A stretch of DNA of 64,000 bases from Cordylochernes scorpioides (GCA_030710605.1 CP092869.1:9636552-9700551); one strand, 5' to 3'. Shown: positions 42,000 through 53,727, counted from the stretch's first letter. Numbers and translations are program-made. The notes: a model not told the origin generated them from the letters alone.

Positions 42000-42280
42000 T
42001 TATAAATTCGAATGCCAAATATCAATATATTTTATAAATATTTGTATTTTTATATCTATAATGACATATAAATATAGATTTAGATAATAAAAAGTCATAT
42101 ATTGGATTGAATAAAAATATGTATTTGTCAATATATCGGTTGGCTGAACGCTAACCTTTGTCAATGCATTACATTTTGTATAAACAAACAAAATATTGGG
42201 AAATAAATATTTTTATTCAATACAATATATGTATTTTTATTATTTAAATATGTAATTATGTGTATTAACCTATTTTCATA
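42000..42280 (-). repeat. rep-C half copy
   Basis: Counterpart of 14050-14260 (GGTTGGCTGAACGCTAACCT). Confidence 0.6.
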
Positions 42281-42301
42281 AAAAAATATATATATTTATA
42301 A

Positions 42302-42550
42302 AAGCATATGGTGCCTCTCCCGTCAGAATAGACGTCAAAACAAGACGCCATCTATTGACCGTCGTCGCAAAATAGCTGCCTCGGGTCGGTGACAAAGCCA
42401 CAACACTATCTTTGGTAAACTGAGAAGCGTCCACCTAGAAATTTGTTGTTGACTGTTATGGCTTTGTCATCGACACGAGGCCACTAGTGTTAAGCGATGG
42501 TCAATAGATGGCGTCTAGTTTTGACGTTTAATTTGACGGGAGAGGCGTCC
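42302..42550. repeat. rep-B hairpin, long form
   Basis: Counterpart of 13757-14005 with GGTGCCTCTCCCGTC and GACGGGAGAGGCGTCC ends. Confidence 0.8.
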
Positions 42551-42764
42551 TATGATGTTAAAGATCAATTTGCTCCCGGCAAAATTCCCCAATATATATA
42601 AATCTGCTGATCTTATTGCAATAATTGCAATGGATTTGAAAATTTATCCAGAATATTCCCTTCGAATCAATATGGGAATTAATATAAAACAATAAAACGT
42701 GCCATCTATATATATCAAATGAAAAAATTAAGACGCGAATGTTTCTTTCAGACATAAATCAAAC

Positions 42765-43135
42765 TTCTACTGTCTTTACTGCGATGAAAAAATATTGAGA
42801 GAGCTTGGTTCATCAGTGGTGAACCCTCCCAGCGGTTTCGCCAGTTAAATGTACCATACACCGCTATAATATTGTGTTTGATTGTCTGTTCATATATCTG
42901 GTGCTTTAGAGTAACTTTTGGGAATAAGTCTTTTGCCGGCGCATTTGTTCACGTGTGTAGACATGTGGTGCACTTACAGTAAAAGCTGTCTCTAACTTCT
43001 ACCCAACTTCATCTACCCAACCGCTTCTTTAGAGCTCTAATACTGCATTGAATCATTCTGCTTTATATGCTACACTGAAGGATGGAATCTTAGAAATGGT
43101 ATTTAAGTAAACTATGGACATAAGTTTTTAGAACA
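42765..43135 (+). repeat. rep-F pair with SINE-tail fragment
   Basis: Counterpart of 13170-13545; SINE fragment at 42945-43005. Confidence 0.7.
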
Positions 43136-43149
43136 GTAGAATTATATAT

Positions 43150-43440
43150 ATATATATTTTTTGAAAATAGAGCAATCCATATTTGATTCATTAGATAATA
43201 AAAAGGCATATATTGGATTTAATAAAATATTTATTTTGCCAATATTTCGGCTGGCTGAACGCCAACCTTTATCGAGGCATTACATTTTTGTATACACAAA
43301 CTCAGCGCCGCATAGTGTTATGAGTTTGTGTATACAAAAATGTAATGCCTCGATAAAGGTTGGCGTTCAGCCAGCCGAAATATTGGCAAAATAAATATTT
43401 TATTAAATCCAATATATGCCTTTTTATTATCTAATATATA
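43150..43440. mobile_element. rep-C hairpin element
   Basis: Two inverted copies of a Penelope-type terminus. Each reads GCCTCGATAAAGGTTGGCGT then TCAGCCAGCCGAAATATTGG then CAAAATAAA, facing each other around an ~40-nt centre. It occupies the site where the left arm has the 4.2-kb Penelope-like insertion. Confidence 0.75.
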
Positions 43441-43499
43441 TATATAGAATTATATACAAATATTTGTATCGAGCAATGTTCTTCCGCAAACAATAAGGA

Positions 43500-43905
43500 G
43501 AAAGTCAGTGTTCTGTGATTCCATCCTTCAGTGTAGCATATATAATCAGAATGATCCAATACAATATTATAGCTCTAAAGAAACAGTCTGGTATATTAAA
43601 TTGGCGAAACCGCTGGGAGAGTTCACCACTGATGAACCAAACCCTCCCAATATTTTTTCATCGCAGTAAGTACAGTAGAAGTGTTTGTTTTATATTTAAA
43701 AATAAACTTTAAAGATTTAATAGTTCTAATTCATGAATATATATAAACGTGTATAAATACAATATGCAAAATGTTTCCCCTTCTACATACAAAAGTGGGG
43801 TTAATTCCAATATGAGAAGAAAGTTCCAATCCTATAATTACCACTGATGAACCAAGCCCTCCCAATATTTTTTCATCGCAGTAAGGATAGTAAAAGTTTG
43901 ATTTA
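43500..43905 (+). repeat. Two rep-F copies
   Basis: 43500-43685 and 43840-43905; counterpart of 8515-8900. Confidence 0.7.
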
Positions 43906-43957
43906 GGTCTGAAAGAAACATTCGTGTCTTAATGTTTTCATACAATATGGGAATATT

Positions 43958-45476
43958 TACGCTGGTCAGCAAAATTAAAGGAACAACACATGTTTAAGAA
44001 AAAGAATAGTTATATTAAGGGATATATATAAAGTTTTGGTATATTCAAAAGCTTCCATGAATTAAGAGAGTATGTAAAACAGAAAAACAAATAAAGTTGT
44101 TCCCAATATGCAAAATACCACCGTCTACGTTGACTCCGCCTCCAGCACGTGCCTGAGTCTTTTTCAAAGCGTCCTAATTTTACGCTCCACTAGATTTTTA
44201 TTGAACCTTTTTGTTTTTCAAAGTTTTCATGGCTTATGGGCAACATTTATCACAAGAAAAAAAGTGGCAAGCTATTGGAAGGATGGAAGCAGGACAATCA
44301 CAGGCAGAAGTAGCAAGATGGCTTGGAGTGACAAGAAACGTTGTCTCAAGGCTTTGGAAAAAAATTTCAAACGACAGCTAATGTTGCCAGAGCACCCGGA
44401 CAAGGACGGCCATGGGCCACAACGTTAAATCAAGACCGCTATTTGAGTCTCCTTGTGCGTCGCAATAGAAGAATGACAGCATCGCAACTACGAAGTGACC
44501 TCAATGCAGCTACAGGAATCTTAGTATCAACTGATACAATACGCAGAAGGCTTCACTAGAAGGGCCTCTATGCTCGACGACCCATAATTTGAGTGCCGTT
44601 GACACCACCTCAAAAGAGAGAAAGGAAACTTTGGTGCAGACAACATGTCGCTTGGAATCCAGATGAATGGAGGCGTGTAATGTTCACTGATGAGTTCAGA
44701 TTCTCTCTAAACAGCGATTCTCGTCGTGTCTTTGTCTGGAGAGAGTTAGGAACCAGAAATAATCCCCGGAATATGGTTGAAAGGGATCCCCACAGAAGCC
44801 AAGGTTTTATGGTCTGGGCTGGAATCTTCTTGGGCGGTCGCACAGCACTCCATATTTTTCGGCAAGAAACCCTGACTGCACAGAGGTATCGGGACGAGAT
44901 CTTGGCAGCATATGTGATGCCTCAAGCATTGGAAATGGGAGAAAACTTTCTTCTAATGGATGATAATGCCCGTCCACATAGGGCTGGTGTGGTCGACACT
45001 TTTCTCCAAAACCATGCAATTGCTCGGATGAATTGGCCAGCTCGATCCCCAGACCTAAATCCCATTGAGCATGTATGGGACAACCTAGGACGGCGGATCT
45101 CATCCCTCCAACCCCCTCATAGAAACACTCATTAGCTAGAAACAGCCTTAACACAAGAGTGGGCGTTGATTCCACAGGAGCTGATAAACTCCCTAATTCT
45201 TAGTATGGGTCACCGATGTAGAGCCTGTCTATCAGTTAAAGGCGACCACACCCCATATTAACAACAATATCCAAGATATTTATGCACTGACTGCAAGAGG
45301 ATCATTGCTTGACCGGCTAATTTGCATAAAATACGTGTTAGAATTCTTTGATTTCGGGTATTCTAATCAATAATGGAATAATAAATTTGTGTATAAAATT
45401 TCATTGATAAATGTTCAATAAATTTTGAGATAAATGAAAAAAATATGTTGTTCATTTAATTTTGCGGGCCAGTGTA
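43958..45476 (+). mobile_element. Tc1-type transposon, right copy
   Basis: Ends ACGCTGGTCAGCAAAATTAA and TTAATTTTGCGGGCCAGTGT. Same insertion as 6930-8448. Confidence 0.92.
44229..45135 (+). pseudogene. Tc1-type transposase, right copy, more decayed
   Basis: Same gene and the same shared homopolymer frameshift as the left copy, plus two private nonsense changes: CACTAG at about 44556 and ATTTGA at about 44590. MFTDEFRF, MDDNARPH and NPIEHVWDNLG keep the DD34E residues. Confidence 0.92.
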
Positions 45477-45534
45477 TAATAAATTCACGATCGTTCTTAA
45501 GGTTTTCTTTATTTGAATAATTCTTGTTTTTTTT

Positions 45535-45842
45535 TTTTTGCTTATCCCTAGTACACGTGGTACAGGCCATGATAATCATGGTGGGTAGTTAGCGACTGCT
45601 TTTTACTGTAAGCGCACCACATGTCTACACATGTGAAAGCAGTTCGACTTTGCACTTACAAATGTGCCAGAGCCTCGTTTGGTTACTTGCACTCGCTGGT
45701 GGGGTTGGACTTTTGCAAGAATCGGGGGGCCATTGGAGCATTTTTTTTTTTTTTAAACAGAAAAAAGTGTCCAATGCGGGGATCGAACCCGGGTCGTAGT
45801 GGTCGTAAACCAAACGGTTTAACCAGCCTTCCACCGACCCCC
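45535..45842 (-). mobile_element. tRNA-derived SINE, copy 2'
   Basis: Reverse of 6578-6885. Confidence 0.88.
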
Positions 45843-45957
45843 ATAATTCTTGTTTTAAACTCAAAGTCTATTTTTATCATGAAGTTTATAGAATGGTCTC
45901 ATTTAAAATTTTCCAGATTTGATATGTAAATATTCGAAAAATTGAACCCAATAAATA

Positions 45958-46083
45958 AATACAGTTAAACCTGTCTATAGCGCTCGGTTTTAAATACGTA
46001 TTACTGTCTATAGCACCCCCTCTCTATAACACCCTATTTTGGGGAGTCCCAAGAGGGGGCGCTATAAACAGGTTTAACTGTAA
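45958..46083. mobile_element. Short pogo/Tigger-like MITE, right copy
   Basis: Counterpart of 6338-6462 with AACCTGTCTATAGCGC and GCGCTATAAACAGGTT ends. Confidence 0.75.
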
Positions 46084-46436
46084 TAGAATAATTTCTAGAA
46101 AATATTTTCTAATATTTGAAATACGCAAATATTATAGAGATTTCTGTTATGGTTAATAAAGAAAACATAACCTAGCTTTTAAATATTTAATTTACTTCTT
46201 AATTATTATTTGCGGAAGAGTTGAAAAAGTATTTAAAATATTTTCTGCAATCAGATGAATGAATTGAGTAAAAGGCATCTCCTTATCGTGGAACTAAATG
46301 TTACTGATGGCTTACGCCATCTGTCGGAATAAAATGAAATTAATAATTAATGGAAATAGCATTTATTCTGACAAATGAAATAATCCATTAGAGAAATTTT
46401 CTGTTGCACGATCAGGAAATGCTAATTTTTCAAATA

Positions 46437-46830
46437 CAGTAAACTTTCCTATAACGCGATTAATGTGTTCCGTGTTGTATGAAATCGCGTTATAGGAATT
46501 CGCGTTGTACGAAATAAAACTTGTATAACGCGAATGTTGTTAGAATAAATTGCTAGTGACAAATATCATTGAAAAATGCATTGTATAAAATGGAAGCGCT
46601 TGGCCATGACCATGATACAGAAGAGTGGCGTTTATATATATTCGTTGATTCTTCAGTTTAGCGTGTGCATAAAAATTAAATGTATTGTACATGTGGAAAT
46701 TTCTGCATTTTATTTTATAACGCGTTATGCGATAATTCGCGTTGTATAAATAAATTTGTCGCAATTTTTTTTTTTTGATCGCGTTGTACGAAATCGCGTT
46801 GTAAAGACTCGCGTTAAGGAGAGTCTACTG
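46437..46830. mobile_element. Pogo-like MITE, right arm only
   Basis: 394 bp beginning CAGTAAACTTTCCTATAACG and ending CGCGTTAAGGAGAGTCTACTG (in part), flanked by TA on both sides. Several inner repeats of CGCGTTGTACGAAAT. The left arm at about 5995 lacks it. Confidence 0.8.
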
Positions 46831-46879
46831 TATCTTGTTTGATTTAAAATTTTGAAACATATTGTATCAAATTATTTAT

Positions 46880-47045
46880 TATTTTATTAACAAATTATTA
46901 ATTTTTATATTTATATTCTGCTGATCTGTAAATTTTCCTTACTCCTTATCTTATATTTTATCATTCATAGTTTGTTCTTGTCTTAAACAAATTGCTGTGT
47001 CATCCTGAGGTTTGTCTTTTCTAATTTTTCATGTAGCAATATTTG
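46880..47045 (-). repeat. Helitron-like sliver
   Basis: CATCCTGAGGTTTGTCTTTT matches 32325-32345 in reverse and 30930-30945. Confidence 0.5.
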
Positions 47046-47174
47046 TTTTCTTTTTTTTTTTCAGTATTTTACCATACATACTATACAAAAGAGAATTTTA
47101 ACTCAGTCAAACAATTGAGCTAGGCACGATATAGGCATAACTGCCCTTGCATCTATACAATATACATACCTTAC

Positions 47175-47485
47175 TGTTGTGTATGTAAATGGTTAAACAT
47201 CTGTATTTATTTTGCATGTTTTATCATTATCATCATGTAAATATATATTTGTATATATAGGACATTAACCGTGTAATTGGAGAGAATTGACCAGTAGATC
47301 TCGGCACGTGGTGTGGACCTGGAGAAGTATATCGAGATAAACGGATGCTTGACTGTGTCTGACTATTACTGGGAGGAGACACAACAACTGGAATGTCCTA
47401 TATATATACAAATAGATATTTACATGATGATAATGATAAAACAGGCAAAATAAAAACAGATGTTTAACCATTTACATACACAACA
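47175..47485. mobile_element. 311-bp TG...CA element with CTTAC duplication
   Basis: Starts TGTTGTGTATGTAAATGG and ends CCATTTACATACACAACA. Flanked by CTTAC at 47170-47174 and 47486-47490; the left arm has one GTAAG (5374-5378) and no insert. TG/CA ends and a 5-bp duplication fit a solo LTR, but the terminal inverted repeats extend ~100 bp, more like a foldback DNA element. The middle (GGACCTGGAGAAGTATATCG) is not recognised. Confidence 0.75.
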
Positions 47486-47819
47486 CTTACAATAATCAAT
47501 TTTGAAATATACTTTATTTTTTCAACACAGATCCTGAGGTACGTTATTTTATTATCTTTTAATTTAACATATTTCACCAATTAACTGTTCCACTTTTGCT
47601 TAAAAAGAACAAAACATGTGATGAATGACAATACTGTTTGGCTCAGGTTGTTATATTAGTAGGATAGATGGCGGTAGGTTATCAGTAGCATTAATTTGCT
47701 TGATCAAGAGATGCACTCTTTCATTTTTATATTTTTTGTTAATGTATTCCAAAGTATAGTTTTGCAATTTAAAGTTTGCTATTGAACGGTTTTTGTTTAG
47801 TTATTTTATAAATAATATT

Positions 47820-47935
47820 TACGTTTATTTCTATACATCTTTAAAAATTAGACACTTCGGCTAGTTAACGTTTTATTTTTAGATAAAATAACTATCATTG
47901 GCCGAAATGTCTAAATTTTAATGAAATTATACTGT
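47820..47935. repeat. Hairpin
   Basis: TTAAAAATTAGACACTTCGG and CCGAAATGTCTAAATTTTAA as arms around an AT-rich loop. Confidence 0.65.
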
Positions 47936-48135
47936 TTCTCAAACCTATTTGCATAGTTAATTTAAATTGCATAAGCAGGATTCTCCCTACAGTGTAACAT
48001 TTATAAGCAGAATCATCCAATATAATAGTGAAGCTCTAAGAAGCGTTCTGGTAGATTAAACTGGCAAAAGGTTTGAAGAATCACCACTGATGAGCAAAGT
48101 CCTCACAATATTCTTTCAACGCAAAAAGGACAATG
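47935..48135 (+). repeat. Diverged rep-F copy
   Basis: Counterpart of 4855-4990. Confidence 0.6.
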
Positions 48136-48159
48136 GATAGTTTGCTTTATTTAAAAAAG

Positions 48160-48160
<1 letters not shown>

Positions 48161-48208
<48 letters not shown>
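48161..48208. repeat. (AT)n microsatellite
   Basis: Dinucleotide run at the start of the right-only segment. Confidence 0.9.
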
Positions 48209-48209
<1 letters not shown>

Positions 48210-48228
48210 ATAATAAAAGGCATATATT

Positions 48229-48391
48229 AGATTTTAATTTTACACATATAAATTTACTGGCAAAGCGTTTCTTTTAAATATCATCAAATAGTATCTCTAC
48301 AGACCTTACTGGTCGTGAGGTCTATAGAGATACTATTTGATGATATTTAAAAGAAACGCTTTGCCAGTAAATTTATATGTGTAAAATTTTA
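48229..48391. repeat. Long near-perfect hairpin
   Basis: Arms of about 75 bp, for example GCGTTTCTTTTAAATATCAT facing its complement, with a ~12-nt loop (TACTGGTCGTGA). The arms carry CTGGCAAAGCG near the outside. Right arm only. Confidence 0.85.
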
Positions 48392-48414
48392 ACGATAGAT
48401 GGCAATAAAATTTA

Positions 48415-48780
48415 ATTTACTAATATATTAGATTTAATAAAAGATTTATTTTGCCAATATTTCGGCTGGCTGAACGCCAACCTTTATCGAGGCATTACAT
48501 TTTTTGCATACACAAACTCAGCACCGCAGAGTGTTATAATATTTTTTATATTTTACATATTTGATTGCAATTTTTATAATAATTTTTTTCATGCACAAAT
48601 TTCTCCCACCTACTCTGTATTTTAATTGATTTCAACTGTGTTATTATAACACTATGCGGCGCTGAGTTTGTGTATACAAAAAATGTAATGCCTCGATAAA
48701 GGTTGGCGTTCAGCCAGCCGAAATATTGGCAAAATAAATATTTTATTAAATCCAATATATGCTTTTTATTATCTAATGAT
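48415..48780. mobile_element. rep-C hairpin element
   Basis: Inverted Penelope-type termini as at 43150, with longer arms including CACAAACTCAGC(G/A)CCGCA, around a 110-nt AT-rich centre. Right arm only. Confidence 0.75.
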
Positions 48781-48785
48781 TTAAG

Positions 48786-49330
48786 TATGGATTGCTCTAT
48801 TTTCAAAACGATATATATATATTATAATCTAAAATTCAATTATTTTATTTTTTAAAACATATATTTTATTTTCATTCATTGGCAGTTTTACATTTTTGAC
48901 CATATATTTAGAAGAATCCACTTTGGATATTGTTGTAAATATGTATAGTTAACCTACCTATTCTTCTAAATCACGAATATAGAATTCATTTTATAAATCC
49001 TATATTACTGTGATAAATAATTTTATGTGTAATTTGCTTCAAGTAATTCAAAATAAAAAACCTACTTGATAGGTAAATAATTTATTTCCATTTTTTTTCA
49101 CGACTGCACTTTAAATTTATCTTTTTCAACAACAAAACAAAATATTCATAGCATATATATTAAAAATGAAGAAGGCATTTCCTGACCACGAGTCAAATAT
49201 GGAGAAATATATTTATGATAATTAAAATCGAAATATTGAAATTTAATAAATATTTTGATTCAGAATATGCCCTTATTTTAATATATATATATAGTTTCAT
49301 TTCATTTATTGATTAAAAATCAAAATACAC
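48786..49330. other. AT-rich, right-only, no gene seen
   Basis: Includes a short SINE/Penelope tail-like phrase GAAGGCATTTCCTGACCACG near 49175. Confidence 0.45.
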
Positions 49331-49860
49331 TTCTCCTATCAAATTAGGCGCAGAATCTATGTGTCAATTCACGATCCTCTCAAAACAACTAGCAGATCTG
49401 ATTTGATAACAAAGTTTGGTAAATTGTTGGATCGTTTTTGAAGACAACTCTCAGATTCATAAAATTATTTTATATAAAAAAAAACATTTTTAGATATATA
49501 TAGAAACGAGTTAATTATCTCGTATTTAAGGCAACAAAATATTCATTTAATTTTTTACATTTTCTAACCAGATTCAAATTGTGAAAACAGACGACAAAGA
49601 AAAAGAATAAACAAATTTATAATAGAGGGTAAGTTCCTATTTTTTGCAAGCTTTCACACTCAAAGAATATTCAACTTCTTGCTTCACAAATTCCTAACTA
49701 AAGACCATGGTCCAACACTCAAACAGCCGCTAGATAAAAACAGATTTGATATAAAGGGAGAAGAGATCTTTTTTTTAATAGCTCAATATCCATCAATAGT
49801 GAATCTTCCCAACGAATTCGCAAATTTTCCACTATATAGCTCAACTATTGTATTCATGAT
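49330..49860. repeat. Diverged rep-F and flank
   Basis: Counterpart of 4540-4800, with an extra ~250 bp (49440-49680) relative to the left. Confidence 0.5.
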
Positions 49861-50114
49861 GTAATTGTGGAAAACGTTTTAAATTTACAAAATATTTTCT
49901 CGTGAGTTTCTTATAAGATATAGTCTATGTTTTATTAAGCCCGTTGAAGAGCGATTGTCACTAGAAAGCTAGCGTTTTGTAATAAAAAGAAACTCATTGT
50001 GAGAAAATATATTGTAATTTTTCAACTATTGTTCATTTTGTATATTTAGTGTGTACTTGAAGGTTTATTATTGGTGATCATTTTAACGGTGCTATGTAAA
50101 TAGTATTCTGTTTT

Positions 50115-50340
50115 TGTAGGAATTTCAGAAATATTTCAGTTTCAAGCATAGCTTTTTCACACCAAATTGTTCCTGCGGAGAAACTGAACAAACTGCTTTT
50201 CACCTTATCTATGACTGTCCGAACTTTACAGAAGTGAGACATCGATTGTTACTGATCTAAATTAATTTAACTCTCTTACATCTGCTACTTTGTCTATATA
50301 AATTTTATGAACTTTGTCGAATAATACATGTAAATTTATA
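50115..50340 (+). pseudogene. LINE zinc-knuckle fragment, right copy
   Basis: NCSCGETEQTAFHLIYDCPN followed by FTEVRHR. The stretch before it is out of frame, unlike the left copy. 49930-49990 upstream carries a Penelope-type tail (CCCGTTGAAGAGCG). Confidence 0.65.
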
Positions 50341-50639
50341 AATTTTTAATTCTAAGTTCTAATATCTTTATTTTTTTGTTTCATCTGTAATAGGCCCAAA
50401 TATTTCAATATCGCGTCTGGTTGATTGATAAAATGAAAAAATGAAAAACATAGATATTCCGCTTAAAGGACAAGACAACAAATCCAATTTAATCCGAATG
50501 AGTGAACGATACACAAGAACTGCAAGGTGATTGTCAACTAAGTTCCATCATATAAACATACCTGATGGTATTTCTAAAGATGGAAGTCTAAATAATGCTG
50601 GCCTGAAGAGAAAAAGGAAGAGAAAACTCATACTTTTTT

Positions 50640-51010
50640 TTTTATTATTTCAACACACAAAACGCGATATCCCGGCTAGGGATAATTGCGTTGATTTACA
50701 TTTTATTTAAACAGAAACAGTTATAAACATATCATACAAGAAAAAGTAATCAAAAATAAAAAGAGAAACAATAATATATATTAGGAACCTGAACCTTTCA
50801 GGTTAGAAAGATAATCATAATTATATTTACAAAAATAGTTAAATCTATGATAATTCCCTCTGCTATTTACAAATTGATATATATATGCAACATTATTTAT
50901 TGTCTGATGTCTAGCGGCGAAGAAGAGTGGACATTCCAGCAGTAGGGAATACTAATACTTAGGGAATACAATGATCGCTTTTTCCGATTGCATCAAAATG
51001 ATAGGTTTGA
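50640..51010 (-). repeat. Probable LINE 3' end, right copy
   Basis: Counterpart of 3248-3640; reading frame broken. Confidence 0.4.
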
Positions 51011-51265
51011 TTCTAATAGAAATTTTGATCACTTCTGAATAGAGGTCGTTGTAAAATATCTATAGATACAAGACAATAACACGCCATCTATACATAGGAA
51101 TTGAAAACATTAAAATTTATTCCCAGCAGGCCTTGTCCTTATTGTTTGCCAAAGAGCATTGCTCGATGCAAATATCTATACATAATTCTACTTGGTAGAT
51201 GAGATATAGCCACGTTTGAAGTGTAAAAGGGAGATCAAGAGGAACGTGGTGAGTTTCTTTATTGA

Positions 51266-51496
51266 TACATCCGCTCGAAAGACAAAAAATCGCTCATATA
51301 CCAACATATCGCCGAGTCCGGACATTCCTTCAATCTCGACAATACAACTCCCGTTTATAGCGATATAGCAAACAAATACCAACGCTTAGTTCTTGAGGCC
51401 CTTGTTTCTAATACTACCCCCAGCCTCAACAGAAAGATTGACCTCCCGCCCCAATATTCTGTTTTTTATTCTACCTCAGATACACCTTCTTCGTAA
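51266..51496 (+). pseudogene. Penelope-like GIY-YIG endonuclease C-terminus
   Basis: Reads YQHIAESGHSFNLDNTTPVY then SDIANKYQRLVLEALVSN and NRKIDLPPQYS before TAA. H...xxGHxxxxxNT and the (L/I)ExL block are the back half of the GIY-YIG domain that follows the RT in ordinary Penelope-like elements. RT and the YIG half are missing through 5' truncation. Different family from the permuted element at 10404-12785. Confidence 0.7.
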
Positions 51497-51775
51497 CTTT
51501 TAACTTTATCTTTATTCCGCTGATTTTCTATTTTTATTTTTTATTTTTATTTTTGTTTTTTCTTGCTTTTGTCTTCGCCTCTCGTTGTCCGCCTTTCTCA
51601 CTTCGTCTTAGGTATGCAGATTTTCAACGGGCTGATATTTATACACAGTAAAATTGAAAATAATTTTTTTATATTTTTTGTTATTAGCATGTGCTCTCGC
51701 GGGCGTGCATCAGATTGTTTTTAATATTTTTAAACTGTCGCTTATAAATATAGCATCTCCTTCTTATTCATGTCA

Positions 51776-51814
51776 ACACCTGATGAAGGACGGGTGACGT
51801 CCGAAAGCTTGTGT
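51776..51814 (+). ncRNA. Hammerhead ribozyme of Penelope-like element
   Basis: Stem I ACAC with GTGT, core CTGATGA (51780-51786), one extra A, stem II GGACG/CGTCC with loop GGTGA, GAAA 51803-51806, then palindromic AGCT as stem III. Core intact. The very short stem III would need a partner copy to form, as proposed for dimeric hammerheads of this retroelement class. Confidence 0.72.
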
Positions 51815-51872
51815 ACCGCTCAATAAAGAAACTCACCACGTTCCTCTTGATCTCCCTTTTACATAATTCTAC

Positions 51873-52090
51873 TGTCCCAAAAGCTTATGTCCATAGTTTA
51901 CTTAAATACCATTTCTAAGATTCCACCCTTCAGTGTAACATATATAAGCAGAATGATCCAATACAGTATTATAGCTCTAAGAAGCGGTCTGGTATATTAT
52001 ATGGGCGAAACCGCTGTGAGGGTTGATCACTGATGAACCAAGCCCTCCCAGTGTATTTTTTCATCGTAGTAAGGGCAGTAAAAGTTTGTT
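51873..52090 (-). repeat. rep-F copy
   Basis: Counterpart of 2862-3050. Confidence 0.7.
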
Positions 52091-52139
52091 TTATGTGTTT
52101 GCAAAAGAAACCTTCGTGTCTTAATGTCTTCGTTTACTG

Positions 52140-52745
52140 TATCTATGAATACATGGCGTCTGTACCTCCTGTCAGAGGCGGCCATTTCTTTTAGAGCTAA
52201 GTCGGCCTGCCACTGAGTAGTGCTCCCAGTCTTAATGACAAAGGCAGACGCATTCTATTTCACCCAGTCATGATGGTTGTCAAACAGACACCATCAAGGG
52301 CCACAATTTGATGCCCTAATATGATTGAGTGGAGATAAGGAAGAAGATGAATCAAACGATCATTAAGTTAAAATTGAACGACAATTCATCTGTGAAACGA
52401 CAATTAAACTGTGAACAACAATAGCTCCGCTGGAGCTTTCGTTAATTTATCAAATTCTGCTCGAGCTAGTTCTAAAATCAGAATTATAAATTATTGTTCA
52501 GGCTTAACCACCGATAGAGACCTATTTAAAATATTAATAATGAGTGAATATTTTGCCGAGAGGAATTTGATCTATAATAAAGTCTTGTCTAATGATTGCT
52601 AACCACTTCGAGTGTAGTTTGAGATATCTAAGCATTATGTTGTTGTTGTTGTTGTCCTCTGAAACGTTTCAAATATCTTTCTTCAATCATATTTAGGACA
52701 TCTTCATTGGTTATTCTGTCAGTCCTTGGTCTTCTCACCAATAGG
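52140..52745. repeat. Dispersed retroelement tail and LINE scrap, right copy
   Basis: 52140-52340 tail block; 52350-52602 partial copy of the uncharacterised frame; 52636-52652 GTT run; 52655-52745 LINE scrap (minus). Counterpart of 2145-2770. Confidence 0.5.
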
Positions 52746-52854
52746 TAGGTACCATACATATCACAACAGTCTGTAATTTCACCATTACTGTCTTTCTAAG
52801 ATTCTAGAATTCGGAGAGGTATATATATATGGAAATTTTGCCGGAAGGAAATCG

Positions 52855-52955
52855 ATCTAAAGAGACAAAGGTCACCTCTCCCGTCAAAATTGACGTCAAA
52901 ACTAGACGCCATCTATTGACGTCTATTTTACGGGAGAGGTGACTTTTGTCTCTTT
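52855..52955. repeat. rep-B hairpin
   Basis: Counterpart of 1975-2108. Confidence 0.8.
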
Positions 52956-52957
52956 AT

Positions 52958-53727
52958 ATTTATGTTATATAAACAAATGAAGGAGATTTTCTGCTTGAAT
53001 TTAGATTATGTTGAGGATTATGGTAATGTAATGCAGTGTCGTGGTTAAATCTTGAAAGTATGATAATAAAAATAGAGAGTTGATCAGTAATTTAATTGAG
53101 TTAAAGGAATATATAAAAAATACATAATTTGATAAAAGTACTGCCTGGCATAAGGCGAGTAGAATAAGGAAAACAAAAGATTATTTACATAATGTAGAAA
53201 GGTTTTAAGCCGGCCATTGGAATAAAACAACAACGAGTTTTTATAGGGGATGAGTGACCTCTGGCGGTCGATTTAGCAGAGTATTTGAATCTATGAAATT
53301 ATAATTCAAAATAAAATAATATTTTTATATAACATATATATATATATATATTAAGAAAAATGATTTCGCCGTTCATTTTGGAATATTATTCAGATGATTT
53401 GATATAGAATTATTGATCATTTGCTTGATACATGAATATTGCTGTCGTGGTAAAAATGAAATTAACTTTGAATCACAATTTCCTTTAATTGTGCTGAAGG
53501 AATATATAAAAACATAATTTGATAGAAGTACTACCTGTTTTAAGACGAATAGAATAAAGAAAACAAAATATTATTTACATAATTATAAAAGGTTTGAGCC
53601 GGCCAACGGGAAACAACAACAATTATAGGTTATATAAAGGGAAGACGCGAAATCTGGTGGTATACTTAACAGAATATTTGAACCTATGAAATATAATTTT
53701 GAATAAAATAATATTTTTATATAACAT
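52958..53727 (-). mobile_element. Two rep-A elements
   Basis: Counterpart of 1202-1967. Confidence 0.75.

Larger units (their letters stand above)
51193..51860 (+). mobile_element. Truncated Penelope-like element with hammerhead
   Basis: 668 bp between perfect 13-bp duplications ACATAATTCTACT (51180-51192 and 51861-51873). The left arm has a single copy of the target (3051-3063). The termini are inverted repeats of about 45 bp (GGGAGATCAAGAGGAACGTG and its complement), the odd terminal arrangement known from Penelope-like elements. Contains the end of a GIY-YIG gene and a ribozyme. Confidence 0.88.
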
